Assembly: GCF_000722875.1 (NCBI RefSeq)
Contig: NZ_JFHR01000032.1
Span: forward strand, 1 to 58,246
DNA from: Sphingobium chlorophenolicum
Lineage (GTDB): Bacteria; Pseudomonadota; Alphaproteobacteria; Sphingomonadales; Sphingomonadaceae
Length of the DNA stretch: 58,246 bases
Direction: 5' to 3'
The translations under genes were made by a program, and so were the position numbers. Shown one piece after another: positions 58,107-58,246 of this stretch; position 1 is the stretch's first letter; every line of letters begins with the position of its first letter. Under the pieces are notes generated by a model that was given only the letters and a program-made list of their open reading frames with translations, did not search any database and was not told the DNA's origin.

Positions 58107-58246
58107 GGGATTCCTTTTTCCGCGCGGATCGGATTCAAGACTGGCGAAGGGAGCGCCATCTTGGATCGACACGGATTAAGCGACGAGCAGTGGGAGCGGG
58201 TTCGCCCCGTGCTTCCCGGTAAAGTTGGGGACCGAGGCCGTTCGGC
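58107..58246 (+). mobile_element. Left end of an IS5-family insertion sequence (partial)
   Basis: The sequence after the dtcC stop begins GGGATTCC and carries a transposase start at 58161. A TAA directly before the proposed edge fits the TNA target duplication of the IS427/IS1031 groups. The rest lies outside the window, so boundary and group are inferred. Confidence 0.6.
58161..58246 (+). CDS. IS5-family transposase, N-terminal fragment
   Basis: A TTG start with GGGAG upstream gives a frame beginning (M)DRHGLSDEQWERVRPVLP, then GKVGDRGRS up to the window edge. LSDEQWE-x-V/L-RPLLP is the standard opening of IS5-type (DUF4096) transposases. The gene continues beyond the window. Confidence 0.75.
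   Translation, partial: MDRHGLSDEQWERVRPVLPGKVGDRGRS

Noticed and set aside
1..58246. CRISPR array, tRNA or rRNA genes
   Set aside because: No regular direct repeats, cloverleaf ends or conserved rRNA segments were seen on reading both strands.

Overview
The window looks like an accessory region (genomic island, chromid or megaplasmid segment) of a high-GC alphaproteobacterium, most probably a sphingomonad. The pointers are a FecI/FecR/TonB-receptor set with an STN-containing receptor, a FixL/FixJ pair, the codon usage and the insertion-sequence types. No rRNA, tRNA or CRISPR array was seen. Both edges carry insertion-sequence pieces: the right end of an IS66-type element on the left and the start of an IS5-type transposase on the right. 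Species assignment is inference.

Block 1 (about 0.2-10 kb). A minus-strand run encodes a thermostable-hemolysin-family protein, an acyl-AMP ligase fused to a heme-oxygenase-like diiron domain, a short-chain dehydrogenase, a TPR-type secreted protein and a SAM methyltransferase. Next to it lie a DUF2141 protein, a Cu/Zn superoxide dismutase and an ECF sigma factor / FecR / TonB receptor set. It reads as a small biosynthetic and uptake cluster for an unknown fatty-acyl-derived or amino-acid-derived product.

Block 2 (about 10.5-50 kb). This is a dense stress and low-oxygen survival island. It holds two P-type ATPases, PEP synthase, an RNase-like beta-CASP protein, an AMP/thymidine phosphorylase with PRPP synthetase, CBS, PfkB, a phosphoribosyltransferase, a hydrolase, an erythromycin-esterase homologue, a REC-only protein with an HTH-only partner, FixJ and a heme-PAS FixL. 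Two universal stress proteins, a BON protein, an acyl-CoA synthetase/acetyltransferase, alcohol dehydrogenases, Hsp20, an HlyD/FtsX/ABC export set, an MgtC-like protein and a sulfur operon (MBL, two YeeE, TauE) complete it. The content strongly recalls the mycobacterial DosR dormancy regulon, here placed beside an alphaproteobacterial oxygen sensor. A short motif (TACGGA/TACGTAG/GTAAGTAG) recurs in its promoter gaps.

Block 3 (about 47.9-58.2 kb). A decay zone holds a frameshifted ion channel, a NUDIX gene with an in-frame stop and an integrase fragment. It is followed by a single-ORF VapB-VapC fusion, a histidine phosphatase and an NAD(P)H-hydrate dehydratase. The last three genes match a Detocs anti-phage system (sensor ATPase/kinase, lone receiver, receiver plus nucleoside-phosphorylase effector). 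Its effector appears cut short by the IS5-type element at the window edge.
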